Below, piece after piece: positions 32,545 through 40,771 of a stretch of DNA of 43,847 nucleotides. How positions within the stretch are numbered: the stretch's first letter is position 1; each line of letters opens with the position of its first letter. The position numbers and the translations under genes are program-made. Under the pieces are notes generated by a model. It was not told where the DNA came from and searched no databases. It saw only the letters and a program-made list of their open reading frames with translations. The stretch lies in the NCBI GenBank assembly GCA_017449745.1, contig JAFTFD010000052.1, positions 1 to 43,847 of the forward strand, read 5' to 3'. This DNA is from Lachnospiraceae bacterium (GTDB lineage: Bacteria; Bacillota; Clostridia; Lachnospirales; Lachnospiraceae).

Positions 32545-34263
32545 CTATTCTTCATCGTCTTCCCCAAGCTTGAGCGGGAGCACGATCTCTACCCTGGTCC
32601 CATGCGGCTGGTCCCTGGAGATCTCAAACGAAGTATCTGCCCCATAGAGAACATTCAGCCGCTCGATCGCATTCTGGATACCAACGCCGAGGCCTTCCTG
32701 CCTGATCCCCGTTTTCTGGAATACAGCGATCTTGTCGATCAGCTCCTGATCGATTCCCTGTCCGGTATCCAGCATGCGGACCCTTATTTTATTGCCTTCG
32801 TACTGCTGGGCTATTACAAAAATATTGATATGATTGCCGATCTTAATGGAATGCTTGATGGAGTTCTCAGCAAAATTCTGAATCAGGAGCGGCGGCACCA
32901 GGCAGTTCGCGATCTCCTCATCATACTCGACAAAGGAAAAGAAGGTGTCCGGATATCTCGCCTGCTGGATCTCAAAATAGTTCCGGATATGTTCCATTTC
33001 TGCCTTCAGCGGCACCTCATCCATATTCGCGTTGACGATATATCTGAAATATCTGGACAGGCACAGGATCATTTTCTGGATGAGAGGAAATTCTTCCTTT
33101 TCATAACTGTACAGTATATTCAGCGTATTCAGGATAAAATGAGGCTGGATCTGCTGGCTGAGAAATTTAAGGCGTATATTCTGTTTTTCCAGCTGCTGCT
33201 CATAGACATCGATCTTGAGTCTGGAGACATCCTCCATCATGTGATTGAACTCCCGGTTCATCCTCTCGAATTCTGATCCCCGCAGTCCCTCTTCGATCCT
33301 GAAGTCCATGTTGCCCTGGCTGACCTGCTCCATGGCATCGTTGAGTTTCTGTACCGGCCTGATGATCCACCTTGTCATGTAGTACAGAATGATCGGCAGC
33401 GCAAACAGTCCCAGCAAAGACATGATCAGCATGATACGCAGCATTACAGGAAAAGCATTCAGGACTTTTTCAAGGGACAGATAACGGGTGATCGTCAGCC
33501 CGCTGGTAGAAGAAATAACACTGGTCCTCTCATATCGTCCACTGGCGTTTTCTTCAATGGAAAGTTTCTGTGTCTCCTCTTCCCCGGCGAGTGCCTGCAT
33601 TGCCTGGGACGCATAAAGAATACTGCCTGTTTTATCTGCAAACGTGAACAGTTCCTCCCCATTCTCTATTTTCAATGCCTTGACCAGATCGTTCAGATCG
33701 TACCAGACACCATAGTAACCGTTCTTGAACCGGGACATGTAAAACAGCATGGAGCCGTCTTCTACCGTCATCGTTTCCCATTTGTTCAGAGATCTTTCGT
33801 CCTGTATTCTGCTGTCCAGGTATTCTTGGAAAGTCTCCCGGTGTTTTGAAAAGCTGTATTTACTATCTGCGATGACCTGATCCCTTTGCTGCGGATAAAC
33901 AGCAAACATACCAGCTGCACGGGAGTTCTCTTTCAAATAATCTCTATAGGTATTGGAAAGCCTGATGATCGCCTGCATGTCTTTATCCTTAGCCGCCTGT
34001 TTTTCCGGCAAACGGCTGGCCAGATGAATAGAGTCTATGCTGTCCTGGCAGATAAAAGTACTTCTCGTTGCCGCGCTTGTCAGAGCCGCATCGATCTGAC
34101 TCATATAGACGCGGAGCGTTCCTTCGGTATTCTGTTTCATCTGGGATACCAGCCCCTGGACTGCCATGGCGCTCATGATCAGTGTGACCAGATTCATCGG
34201 AATGAGCAGACCAATAATGAGCATCATCGTTCTGACCGAATACATGGACTGTTTCTTTTTCAT
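32545..34263 (-). CDS. yesM: YesM-family sensor histidine kinase
   Basis: The 572-residue membrane kinase has TM1 (about 10-35), an extracytoplasmic sensor domain (about 40-265), TM2 (about 275-300), HAMP (about 300-355), a His_kinase motif with the phospho-acceptor in LSQQIQPHFILNTLNILYSY, and an ATPase domain ending in VGIQNAIERLNVLYG...EIVLPL. ATG 34263 has GGAGG 6 bases upstream; the longer in-frame reading crosses the promoter and is rejected. YesM/YesN pairs usually sense extracellular sugars and control the adjacent transporter. Confidence 0.92.
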   Translation of the reverse strand: MKKKQSMYSVRTMMLIIGLLIPMNLVTLIMSAMAVQGLVSQMKQNTEGTLRVYMSQIDAALTSAATRSTFICQDSIDSIHLASRLPEKQAAKDKDMQAIIRLSNTYRDYLKENSRAAGMFAVYPQQRDQVIADSKYSFSKHRETFQEYLDSRIQDERSLNKWETMTVEDGSMLFYMSRFKNGYYGVWYDLNDLVKALKIENGEELFTFADKTGSILYASQAMQALAGEEETQKLSIEENASGRYERTSVISSTSGLTITRYLSLEKVLNAFPVMLRIMLIMSLLGLFALPIILYYMTRWIIRPVQKLNDAMEQVSQGNMDFRIEEGLRGSEFERMNREFNHMMEDVSRLKIDVYEQQLEKQNIRLKFLSQQIQPHFILNTLNILYSYEKEEFPLIQKMILCLSRYFRYIVNANMDEVPLKAEMEHIRNYFEIQQARYPDTFFSFVEYDEEIANCLVPPLLIQNFAENSIKHSIKIGNHINIFVIAQQYEGNKIRVRMLDTGQGIDQELIDKIAVFQKTGIRQEGLGVGIQNAIERLNVLYGADTSFEISRDQPHGTRVEIVLPLKLGEDDEE

Positions 34264-34308
34264 TTCTGCCTCCGCATAGCCTGCCGCAGGTTCCCCACTA
34301 TGGAGGTA

Positions 34309-34337
34309 AGTATACCAATGCGGATTTTTCATTTCAA
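34309..34337 (-). promoter_or_regulatory. yesM promoter
   Basis: On the minus strand TTGAAA (34337-34332), exact 17-base spacer, TATACT (34314-34309) preceded by TGG (extended -10). Predicted start near 34302. Confidence 0.6.
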
Positions 34338-34408
34338 TGTCGCATGGAAGGATTGGCAGAATTGTGACAGAATCTGTCATTATCGTCTCATTTCAGAGTT
34401 TTTCAATA

Positions 34409-34417
34409 TGATATAAT
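34409..34417 (+). promoter_or_regulatory. Extended -10 promoter of the GH3 gene
   Basis: TGA-TATAAT (TATAAT at 34412-34417), with no strong -35. The wider ATATGATATAAT is identical to that at the mutS2 promoter. The leader is about 60 bases, with AGGGCGG before the ATG. Confidence 0.5.
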
Positions 34418-34483
34418 GCAGAAAGCAGCAGCATCTTTATGTATGTGTTTTGGCAAATAAAGATTTAGAAGGGCGGAAACAGA

Positions 34484-36658
34484 ATGAAAGATATCGAAAC
34501 ACGAGTCCGTGATCTCATGGATAAAATGACTCTCGAAGAAAAGATCGGACAGACCAGGCAGTGCGGGCCTTCTCTGGTCGGTGCTTTTGAAGTGGATTTC
34601 AGTGAACTGCTGAACATGATGTTTGACGGCAGGATCAGCAAGGAAAAATTCGACGAACTGATGGCAGGAGCCCATCAGGATCTTAAAGAAGACGATATCC
34701 GCGCCGGAAAAATAGGGTCTTTTAATGGTGTAAAAGGAGCGGAGCAGGTGCGCACGATCCAGAAGATCGCCGTCGAGGAATCCAGGCTCGGCATTCCTCT
34801 GATCATAGGAAGCGATGTTATTCACGGCTACCGCACAGTCACGCCAATCCCGCTGGGTGAGAGCTGCGCGTGGGAGCCTTCCCTCTGGGAACGTACCGCA
34901 AGGATCTCCGCGGAGGAAGCAGCTGCTGACGGAATCAAATGGACCTTTGCTCCCATGGTAGACGTCGCCAAAGATGCCAGATGGGGACGTATTTCCGAAG
35001 GCGCCGGGGAGGACGCCCTTCTAAATGGTCTTTACGGTGCTGCCAAGGTACGCGGTTTCCAGACCGACGATCCCTCTGCAAAGGATTCCATCGCCGCCTG
35101 TGTGAAGCACTTTGCCGCATACGGCGCAGTAGAGGCCGGCAGAGATTACAACCGCGTCGATATGTCCGAACAGAAGTTAAGAGAAGAATATCTTCCGTCC
35201 TATAAAGCTTCCGTGGAAGCCGGTGCTCTGACCGTCATGCCCGCATTCAACGATATCAGCGGCGTTCCCTGCTCCTGCAACTCCATGCTGCTGACGGATA
35301 TCCTCCGGAAGGAATGGGGATTCAAGGGAATGACCATCAGCGATGCAAACGCCATCGCTGAACTTGTCAATCACGGGGCTGCCGCGGACAATGCGGAAGC
35401 AGCTGCAAAGGCCATGGAAGCCGGCATGGACATGGACATGACTTCCGAGGCCTATATCGAAAATCTCGCGGAACTGATCCGCAGCGGCGCTGTCAGCGAA
35501 GAGGCGCTGGATCGCGCTGTTGCTGATATCCTGCGCGTCAAATTTGAACTCGGCCTGTTCGATGATCCTTACTATATGGCAGAGGATGATCCGGAAAACC
35601 ATTTCCTGAAGCCCGAATACAGAACCCTGGCCAGAGAGGCGGCGCAGAAATCCATCGTCCTCCTGAAGAATGAGAACGTCCTGCCCCTTAACCGCGGGAT
35701 CCGTCTTGGTATCTGCGGAGACCTGGCAGGTGAGCGCGCGGAAATGACCGGAACATGGTCGATCAACGCAGTCGGGGATGACTGTGTCAGCATCACCGAT
35801 GCCTGCGAGGCACAGGCACTTCCTTATACCTGGTTCAAGACAGATCTGACAGCAGAGAGCGGCTCTTTTGAGACGCTCGCCAAAGATTGCGACGTCTTTA
35901 TCGCTGCGATCGGTGAGCGCAAGGACGAGAGCGGTGAGGCCGCGAGCCGCACCTCCATCGAGCTGCCCGCAGAACAGATCCACATGCTGGAGAAGCTCAT
36001 CGCCACCGGAAAGCCGGTCATCGCCGTTGTCTTTAACGGCCGTCCTCTTGCCCTGACGTGGGTGAATGATAATGTTCCCGCGATCCTGGAGGCATGGCAT
36101 CCCGGCGTGGAGGCAGGAAATGCTATCCTGGATCTTGTTTTCGGAGATGTAAATCCGTCCGCCAAGCTGACGGCCTCCTTCCCGTATAATGCCGGCATGT
36201 GCCCGGTCTACTATGACCACATCAACACCGGACGCCCGGGCGGCAGAGGCAAATTCACCTCCAAGTATCTGGATGCTCCGCTGACACCGGTCTATCCTTT
36301 TGGCTACGGACTTTCCTACACCACTTACGAATACAGCGATCTGCAGGCAGAAGTGACCGCAGAAGGCATTCAGGTATGTGTCAAGGTGACCAATACCGGA
36401 GCGTGCGCCGGTGATGAGATCGTACAGTGCTATTTCCGCGATCCGGTCGCGGAGCGCGTCCGCCCCGTCCGCAAGCTGGCCGCCTTCGATAAGATCACGC
36501 TGCAGCCCGGCGAGACAAAGGCTGTTTCGTTCCTGATCAAAAAGGAGCAGCTCGGCTACTGGAACTCGAAGATGCAGTTCGTCGTTGACAGCGGCGACAT
36601 CGAGGTCTATGCCGGCGGATGCTCCACAACAGAGCTGAAGGCTGTCGTGACTATCTGA
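34484..36658 (+). CDS. bglX: Glycoside hydrolase family 3 beta-glucosidase (BglX-like)
   Basis: The 724-residue GH3 enzyme removes terminal beta-linked glucose (or xylose) from oligosaccharides. It has an N-terminal barrel (about 1-340), with the KHFAAYGAVEAGRDYN substrate motif and nucleophile Asp287 in KGMTISDANAI. An alpha/beta sandwich follows (about 375-580), then a C-terminal fibronectin III-like domain (about 640-720). No signal peptide, so it acts in the cytoplasm on sugars imported by the divergent ABC system. The start is supported by AGGGCGG. The gene is followed by a strong terminator. Confidence 0.94.
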   Translation: MKDIETRVRDLMDKMTLEEKIGQTRQCGPSLVGAFEVDFSELLNMMFDGRISKEKFDELMAGAHQDLKEDDIRAGKIGSFNGVKGAEQVRTIQKIAVEESRLGIPLIIGSDVIHGYRTVTPIPLGESCAWEPSLWERTARISAEEAAADGIKWTFAPMVDVAKDARWGRISEGAGEDALLNGLYGAAKVRGFQTDDPSAKDSIAACVKHFAAYGAVEAGRDYNRVDMSEQKLREEYLPSYKASVEAGALTVMPAFNDISGVPCSCNSMLLTDILRKEWGFKGMTISDANAIAELVNHGAAADNAEAAAKAMEAGMDMDMTSEAYIENLAELIRSGAVSEEALDRAVADILRVKFELGLFDDPYYMAEDDPENHFLKPEYRTLAREAAQKSIVLLKNENVLPLNRGIRLGICGDLAGERAEMTGTWSINAVGDDCVSITDACEAQALPYTWFKTDLTAESGSFETLAKDCDVFIAAIGERKDESGEAASRTSIELPAEQIHMLEKLIATGKPVIAVVFNGRPLALTWVNDNVPAILEAWHPGVEAGNAILDLVFGDVNPSAKLTASFPYNAGMCPVYYDHINTGRPGGRGKFTSKYLDAPLTPVYPFGYGLSYTTYEYSDLQAEVTAEGIQVCVKVTNTGACAGDEIVQCYFRDPVAERVRPVRKLAAFDKITLQPGETKAVSFLIKKEQLGYWNSKMQFVVDSGDIEVYAGGCSTTELKAVVTI

Positions 36659-36667
36659 CAAAATAAG

Positions 36668-36708
36668 AAGACGGAGCGTGACCGACAGGATGTCACCTCC
36701 GTCTTTTG
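36668..36708. terminator. Bidirectional intrinsic terminator between the GH3 and phosphatase genes
   Basis: AAGACGGAG + GTGAC pairs with GTCAC + CTCCGTCTT (14 bp, one bulged C) around a 9-base loop, then TTTTGATTT on the plus strand. The A-rich 5' side gives a U-run on the minus strand for the phosphatase gene. Confidence 0.85.
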
Positions 36709-36711
36709 ATT

Positions 36712-37191
36712 TCAGTTCTTGTTCCCGGCGTTCAGCAGCTTCGCAAGCAGGCCCCGGCACCCTTCCTCTACATCCCGCCATGTTGCCTCAAAGTCGCGGG
36801 TATACCACGGATCGGCCACGCTCCCAGGCCTCTTTGTATAGTCCATCAGGAGCGAGATCTTATGCTCCGGATCGCCGCCGCAGATATACTGCATATCAGA
36901 GAGATTCTCAAGATCCATTCCTATGAGCATATCGTAGTGATCATAATCCTCCCTGCGCAGGAGCCTGGCTCTCTTTCCATCGCACCGGATGCCGTGCTCC
37001 GCCAGCTTTTTTCTCGCCGGAGGGTAGACCGGATTGCCGACACCGCCCCAGATCTCCTCCGTTGTAGTTGCTGCGGAGGCGATCTCAAAACGGTCAGCGG
37101 CACCTGCCTTTTCGACCATGTCTTTCATAACAAATTCCGCCATCGGGCTGCGGCAGATATTGCCGTGGCACACGAACAGTATTTTTATCAT
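36712..37191 (-). CDS. Low-molecular-weight protein tyrosine phosphatase, 5' end supplied by an integrated element
   Basis: The 159-residue cytoplasmic phosphatase has the P-loop CHGNICRS (Cys8 nucleophile, Arg14) and the C-terminal acid in VADPWYTRDF. The family usually begins exactly at MIKILFVCHGNICRSP, so ATG 37191 is the start although a longer frame is open. An att-like 16-bp sequence (37155-37170) lies over codons 8-13. A second copy of the gene's first 36 bases lies at 43659-43694 with its own promoter and ribosome binding site. The coding sequence here is intact, but its start codon and upstream DNA come from the element, directly downstream of the integrase remnant. Confidence 0.92.
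   Translation of the reverse strand: MIKILFVCHGNICRSPMAEFVMKDMVEKAGAADRFEIASAATTTEEIWGGVGNPVYPPARKKLAEHGIRCDGKRARLLRREDYDHYDMLIGMDLENLSDMQYICGGDPEHKISLLMDYTKRPGSVADPWYTRDFEATWRDVEEGCRGLLAKLLNAGNKN
37155..37170 (+). other. attL-like core (left end of integrated element)
   Basis: AGATATTGCCGTGGCA, identical to 43658-43673. The similarity continues outward (33 of 36 bases of the phosphatase start) and stops sharply inside the gene. Confidence 0.75.
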
Positions 37192-37275
37192 CTCTTCATA
37201 TCCCTTCAAAAGCCTTGATTTTAAGCCATTTTTCAGCATTTGCTCTTGTACGCTCCGACGTAAATCTACGTATTT

Positions 37276-37316
37276 CTACGCCATTTTACGCCAATTTGGC
37301 GTAGTAATTGGCGTAG
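37276..37316. repeat. Arm-type integrase binding repeats, left end
   Basis: TTGGCGTA-type sequences at 37276-37283 (minus, one mismatch), 37285-37294 (minus, TTGGCGTAAA), 37296-37304 and 37308-37316 (plus). The same motif recurs at 43580-43600. Confidence 0.55.
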
Positions 37317-38186
37317 TAACCGGCGTGCTTTCCTGAGCCTTTTTGACCAGGCGCAGAAGCTGATCTGCCGCATGGTCATAACTGGAATGAGTGTAGATGT
37401 TCAGTGTGACTCCCACATCCGAATGCCCCATCAGGTACTGCAGATTCTTCACATCCATACCAGCATTGGCCATATTCGTGCAGAACGTGTGCCGGAAGAC
37501 GTGAGGTGTAATATGTGGAAGTTTAATATCCGGATGAAGCTTTCTGAACTTCTTCAGTGACCAGCGCATCTCATTCTCGATGTGGAGCGCCACCTTCGGC
37601 TGATGCTTCTTATCAATCAGAAGAAACCCGGAATAACCATCGACCTCCGGTTCCTTCGCCAGTTTAGGCCGGTTCCTCACGATAGCACGCAGGCTCTCAT
37701 AAACCTCGTCGGTCATGGGAAGATAGCGGATACCACTTCTTGTCTTGGTCTTCTCTACATAATACTTGCCGTTTCTCTCCCTAACCAGCTGATGATCGAC
37801 CCGGATCCTGTGTCTTTTGAAATCCAGATCGCTCATGGTAAGTCCACAGAATTCACTGACTCTCATACCAGTACCCAGAAGCACCACAAACTCATTATAG
37901 TATTTCCGATAGGTCCGGTCTTCCCGGATGAATGCCATCCAGATCTCCTGCTCTTCCAGAGTCATAGCATCCCTATGTTGCGAATCATTGATGACTACGT
38001 CACTGGTATTAAACTGGAACGGATTCTTCGTCAGGATATCCTCGTTGCAGGCCATCTGGAATGCCGGCTTAAGAACTCCTTTGATGGATGTGATCGTGCT
38101 GTAGCCTTTACCTTCCCGCTGGAGCCGTACGAACCACAGCTGCGCAGCACCCTTCCTTTATTATCTTTCCTTCGTGTCCCTGCCAC
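37276..38186 (-). pseudogene. int: Tyrosine recombinase/integrase with internal deletion and frameshift
   Basis: The C-terminal catalytic domain is intact in the last 259 codons (start-like ATG at 38055): GTGMRVSEFCGL, PHVFRHTFCTNM, GHSDVGVTLNIYTH, giving the Arg-His-Arg-His-Tyr set. The frame is open further upstream to about 38159 and encodes family-like LQREGKGYSTITSIKGVLKP, but a stop codon precedes it. In another frame a GTG at 38186, with AAGGAG 8 bases upstream, begins VAGTRRKDNKGRVLR, the normal family N terminus. About 115 residues (arm-binding and core-binding domains) are missing between these parts, and the join is out of frame. Related integrases are about 380-400 residues. Confidence 0.85.
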
Positions 38187-38280
38187 CTGTTACTCTCCTT
38201 TCTGACAGCAGCAGAGCTCCGATTGACATACCGTTTTTATAACATACCGGAGCTCTTTCATCTACCATCTTTTACAAAAA

Positions 38281-38475
38281 TCAGACAGAATAGCAGCTCT
38301 CGATATACTGATCAAACAAGCGCCGTTTGATCAGGCGCTTATTCCCGACCCAAAGAACGAATCGGCATTTTTTATCATTTGTGATCTCCCTGATCTTCCC
38401 GATACCAATGCCGGAATAGGCTGCAGCCTCCTCCAGTGTCAAATTGCTCTTTTCCCAAATCGGAACTTCTTTCAT
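38281..38475 (-). CDS. xis: Excisionase-family DNA-binding protein
   Basis: The 64-residue protein is a small winged-helix excisionase like the Tn916 type, which bends DNA to direct the integrase to excision. Seen are LTLEEAAAYSGIGIGKIREI (helix-turn-helix) and FVLWVGNKRLIKRRLFDQYIE. ATG 38475 has GGAGGG upstream; a longer frame is rejected because it would overlap the ParB-like gene. It is just upstream of the integrase on the same strand. Between them (38210-38255) lie the inverted repeat GAGCTCCG/CGGAGCTC and a GGTATGT direct repeat. Confidence 0.85.
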   Translation of the reverse strand: MKEVPIWEKSNLTLEEAAAYSGIGIGKIREITNDKKCRFVLWVGNKRLIKRRLFDQYIESCYSV

Positions 38476-38524
38476 CCGGTGTTCCCTCCTTTCCGGTATG
38501 TAAAGTTCCGGCATTGGCTGCGGG

Positions 38525-38893
38525 TCAGTCGTCGTCCTCGAAGAAATCAGCAAAATACATCATTCTAAACATTTCTAAAGACTTCATACAGGAGCCAATC
38601 AGATACTTCTTTTGCATTGGTGTAAGATTCCTTCTTCCAAGCTGATTCCGACAAATCCAGTTCAAAGCTTCCCCCCGGTTTGCAAACTCCATTTCCTTCA
38701 CTGAATACTTGAGCTCCGGATGCTTTTTCAGAATGTTATAACGATTGTGTCCATCCACAACTGTTCCATTCCAGACAATGATTGGGGAGTACATTTCTCC
38801 TGCCGCCAGAATGCTCTGTTCAAGATTCCGGAATTCTTCTTCAGTAAGCGGTGGTATCTTTGTCTCAAATTCATGATCAACTCTTAGTTTCAT
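38525..38893 (-). CDS. ParB N-terminal-like nuclease/CTPase-fold protein
   Basis: The 122-residue protein consists of a ParB N-like domain only: IPPLTEEEFRNLEQSILAAG, IIVWNGTVVDGHNRYNIL (the conserved GHNR) and LNWICRNQLGRRNLTPMQKKYLIG. There is no DNA-binding C-terminal domain and no ParA partner, so it is not a full partition system. Such small proteins occur on Firmicutes elements, with roles in regulation or DNA modification not established. GGAGG precedes ATG. A perfect promoter and a palindromic operator lie upstream. Confidence 0.85.
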   Translation of the reverse strand: MKLRVDHEFETKIPPLTEEEFRNLEQSILAAGEMYSPIIVWNGTVVDGHNRYNILKKHPELKYSVKEMEFANRGEALNWICRNQLGRRNLTPMQKKYLIGSCMKSLEMFRMMYFADFFEDDD

Positions 38894-38916
38894 TATTCAG
38901 CCTCCAATTCACTTCT

Positions 38917-38940
38917 GAACTGTTTACAATATAACAGTTC
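38917..38940. promoter_or_regulatory. Palindromic operator for the element's Cro/CI-type regulator
   Basis: GAACTGTT-N8-AACAGTTC, a perfect 8-bp inverted repeat covering the -10 of the ParB-like gene promoter. Related 17-base direct copies (TTCATTTCyGCACTGTC) lie at 38938-38954 and 38987-39003, and a weaker one at 38908-38924. Confidence 0.65.
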
Positions 38941-38956
38941 ATTTCCGCACTGTCAA
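38928..38956 (-). promoter_or_regulatory. Promoter of the ParB-like/xis/int genes
   Basis: On the minus strand TTGACA (38956-38951), exact 17-base spacer, TATATT (38933-38928). Overlapped by the palindromic operator. Confidence 0.7.
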
Positions 38957-39048
38957 TAATCTTTGTAGTGTTGTGAAGGATTACATTTCATTTCTGCACT
39001 GTCCATGGTATGCTATGAACAGAACAAAAACGAACGGAGGCTCGAAAC

Positions 39049-39606
39049 ATGTTTGACAGTTATGAGAGCAGCATAGGCGAAAGAATCCGCTACTATCGAA
39101 AGCGGAATAATATGACACAGAAGGCTTTGGCGGAAGCGTGCGGCATCACAGAGCCGGCGATTCGCAATTATGAACTAGGCAACCGTATTCCGAGTTTTGA
39201 CACTCTTGATGATATTGCCAATGCCCTTCATATCAATTACTATGCTCTGGCAGAACCGAATCTTGCGGCTTACGCCGGAGTTATGCAATGCTTTTTCCGC
39301 CTGGAATATGCACATGGTCTTAAGCCGGTTGAACTCAACGGGAAGGCTGCTCTGATCATCGATTCAAAACAATACGGCACTGATAATTCTTTATTGCAAC
39401 AACTGCTAAATTCCTGGCTCGAGGGCAGAACCAAATACGAAAGCGGCGAATGGTCGCAAGAAATGTATGAAGACTGGGAATGCACGTATCCGCCAGCCGA
39501 CCCTAAGAACAAAATTACCTCCTTCAAACACAGTATTCCTGAAACTGAGGATTCTCTCATTAAACCTAAACAGAAACGGGGCAGAAAACCGAAGAAGAAG
39601 GATTGA
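39049..39606 (+). CDS. XRE/Cro-CI family helix-turn-helix regulator with AT-hook-like tail
   Basis: The 185-residue regulator has an N-terminal HTH_3 domain (about 8-65, IRYYRKRNNMTQKALAEACGITEPAIRNYELGNR), a central region of about 90 residues with no recognised fold, and a basic tail QKRGRKPKKK resembling an AT-hook. It is divergent from the ParB-like/xis/int genes with a shared operator region, the layout of an element repressor that controls excision and maintenance. GGAGG precedes ATG. A candidate extended -10 (TGGTATGCT, 39006-39014) lies 35 bases upstream. Confidence 0.88.
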   Translation: MFDSYESSIGERIRYYRKRNNMTQKALAEACGITEPAIRNYELGNRIPSFDTLDDIANALHINYYALAEPNLAAYAGVMQCFFRLEYAHGLKPVELNGKAALIIDSKQYGTDNSLLQQLLNSWLEGRTKYESGEWSQEMYEDWECTYPPADPKNKITSFKHSIPETEDSLIKPKQKRGRKPKKKD

Positions 39607-39615
39607 CAGAAGAAA

Positions 39616-39660
39616 AGAAGAACAGGATGACGGAAATCATCGATCCTGTTCTTCTGCTTC
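39616..39660 (+). terminator. Terminator after the XRE regulator gene
   Basis: AGAAGAACAGGAT pairs perfectly with ATCCTGTTCTTCT (13 bp) around a 14-base loop, followed by GCTTCATTTTATT. Confidence 0.75.
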
Positions 39661-39852
39661 ATTTTATTGAATAATATTAACCATATATGATATATTTCAT
39701 AAACATGATGCACTGTGATTATATTATCCTGAACAATTAGAGAATAAATCTTGATCGCCTGTGCGCCTGTTGGGGAGTTTCCCCAAACCCGGATCACACT
39801 TTGTGTGAGCTGCGCGTTTTCACGCTTTCATTTAGTCATAAAATCAAATATT

Positions 39853-40692
39853 TCAAGCTTTCTTCAGTGGAATCCAGATATAGCTTATATAATCATCTGG
39901 ATTCTCTGTTGGCGGTCCATACACTTCAAGGTTATACTTTCCTGCAAGCTCATATCCCTGTAAGGCCGGAAGCCATTCAGACCAAATTTTGGTATTCACA
40001 CTCTGCAGACTGTCTGGCAGTGCGCCTTTACAGATGAACTGAGCCCATAAGCTTCCGGGGATCTGATAAGTGCCGCAGCCTTCCGGAATGTCTTCCCACG
40101 GCTTATATAGATCTGCGATCCAATAGTCAAAGTCCTTGTCACCCATGTCAACGCAAACACCAAAGGTTCCCATGATCGGACACTTCTCACCCTGTCCCAT
40201 GTATTCAGCCCAGAACTCCGGTATCTCCTGATAACTTGTGTCCGAATTGAAACGTCTCTTGGTGCCGACAATAGTAAAAGGAGCCTTTTCAACAATACGA
40301 TAATCTAACATCGTTCCACCCTCCATCGTGATTTTGATATGCAGTGGAGCAAATGATCTGAGCGGTGCACCTGCTTCCCGTGCCTGTGATGGTGTGATTC
40401 CATGAAACTTCTGGAAAGCCTTAGTAAAGCTGTCCGGTGATTCATAGCCATATTTAACGGCAACATCAATTACCTTCACATCTTCACGGCTTAGTTCCTG
40501 AGCTGCCAACGTCATCCGGCGTGCACGGATATATTCACCGACAGTCATACCACACAAAGCTCCGAAAATGCGTTGGTAATAGAACGGAGACAAAGCTGCC
40601 TTGGTTGCGATATCCGCAGTGTCCAATTCCTCTGTCAGATTCTGTTCTATGAAATCAATAGATTCCTGAAATCCTTCAATCCAGCCGCGCAT
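39853..40692 (-). CDS. AraC-family regulator with GyrI-like ligand-binding domain
   Basis: The 279-residue protein has two N-terminal AraC helix-turn-helix motifs (about 10-105: LDTADIATKAALSPFYYQRIFG; VIDVAVKYGYESPDSFTKAFQKFHG) and a C-terminal GyrI-like/Rob-type domain (about 120-279, with FTIVGTKRRF and a C-terminal YISYIWIPLKK). Such proteins bind bulky small molecules and switch on drug-efflux or detoxification genes. ATG 40692 has GGAG 8 bases upstream; a GTG at 40701 would sit on the Shine-Dalgarno. It is last in the cargo operon, 79 bases after the broken GNAT gene. Confidence 0.9.
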   Translation of the reverse strand: MRGWIEGFQESIDFIEQNLTEELDTADIATKAALSPFYYQRIFGALCGMTVGEYIRARRMTLAAQELSREDVKVIDVAVKYGYESPDSFTKAFQKFHGITPSQAREAGAPLRSFAPLHIKITMEGGTMLDYRIVEKAPFTIVGTKRRFNSDTSYQEIPEFWAEYMGQGEKCPIMGTFGVCVDMGDKDFDYWIADLYKPWEDIPEGCGTYQIPGSLWAQFICKGALPDSLQSVNTKIWSEWLPALQGYELAGKYNLEVYGPPTENPDDYISYIWIPLKKA

Positions 40693-40771
40693 CTCGCTCA
40701 CTCCCTTCGCTCACTGTACTGTCAGTATATCAGCCACGCGAATTAACACCCGACATTCTGTGCTCTCTTAG

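Noticed and set aside
35177-36781. 534-codon open frame antisense to the GH3 gene
   Set aside because: It is a codon-composition shadow of a well-conserved GH3 enzyme. It has no ribosome binding site and no recognisable domain.
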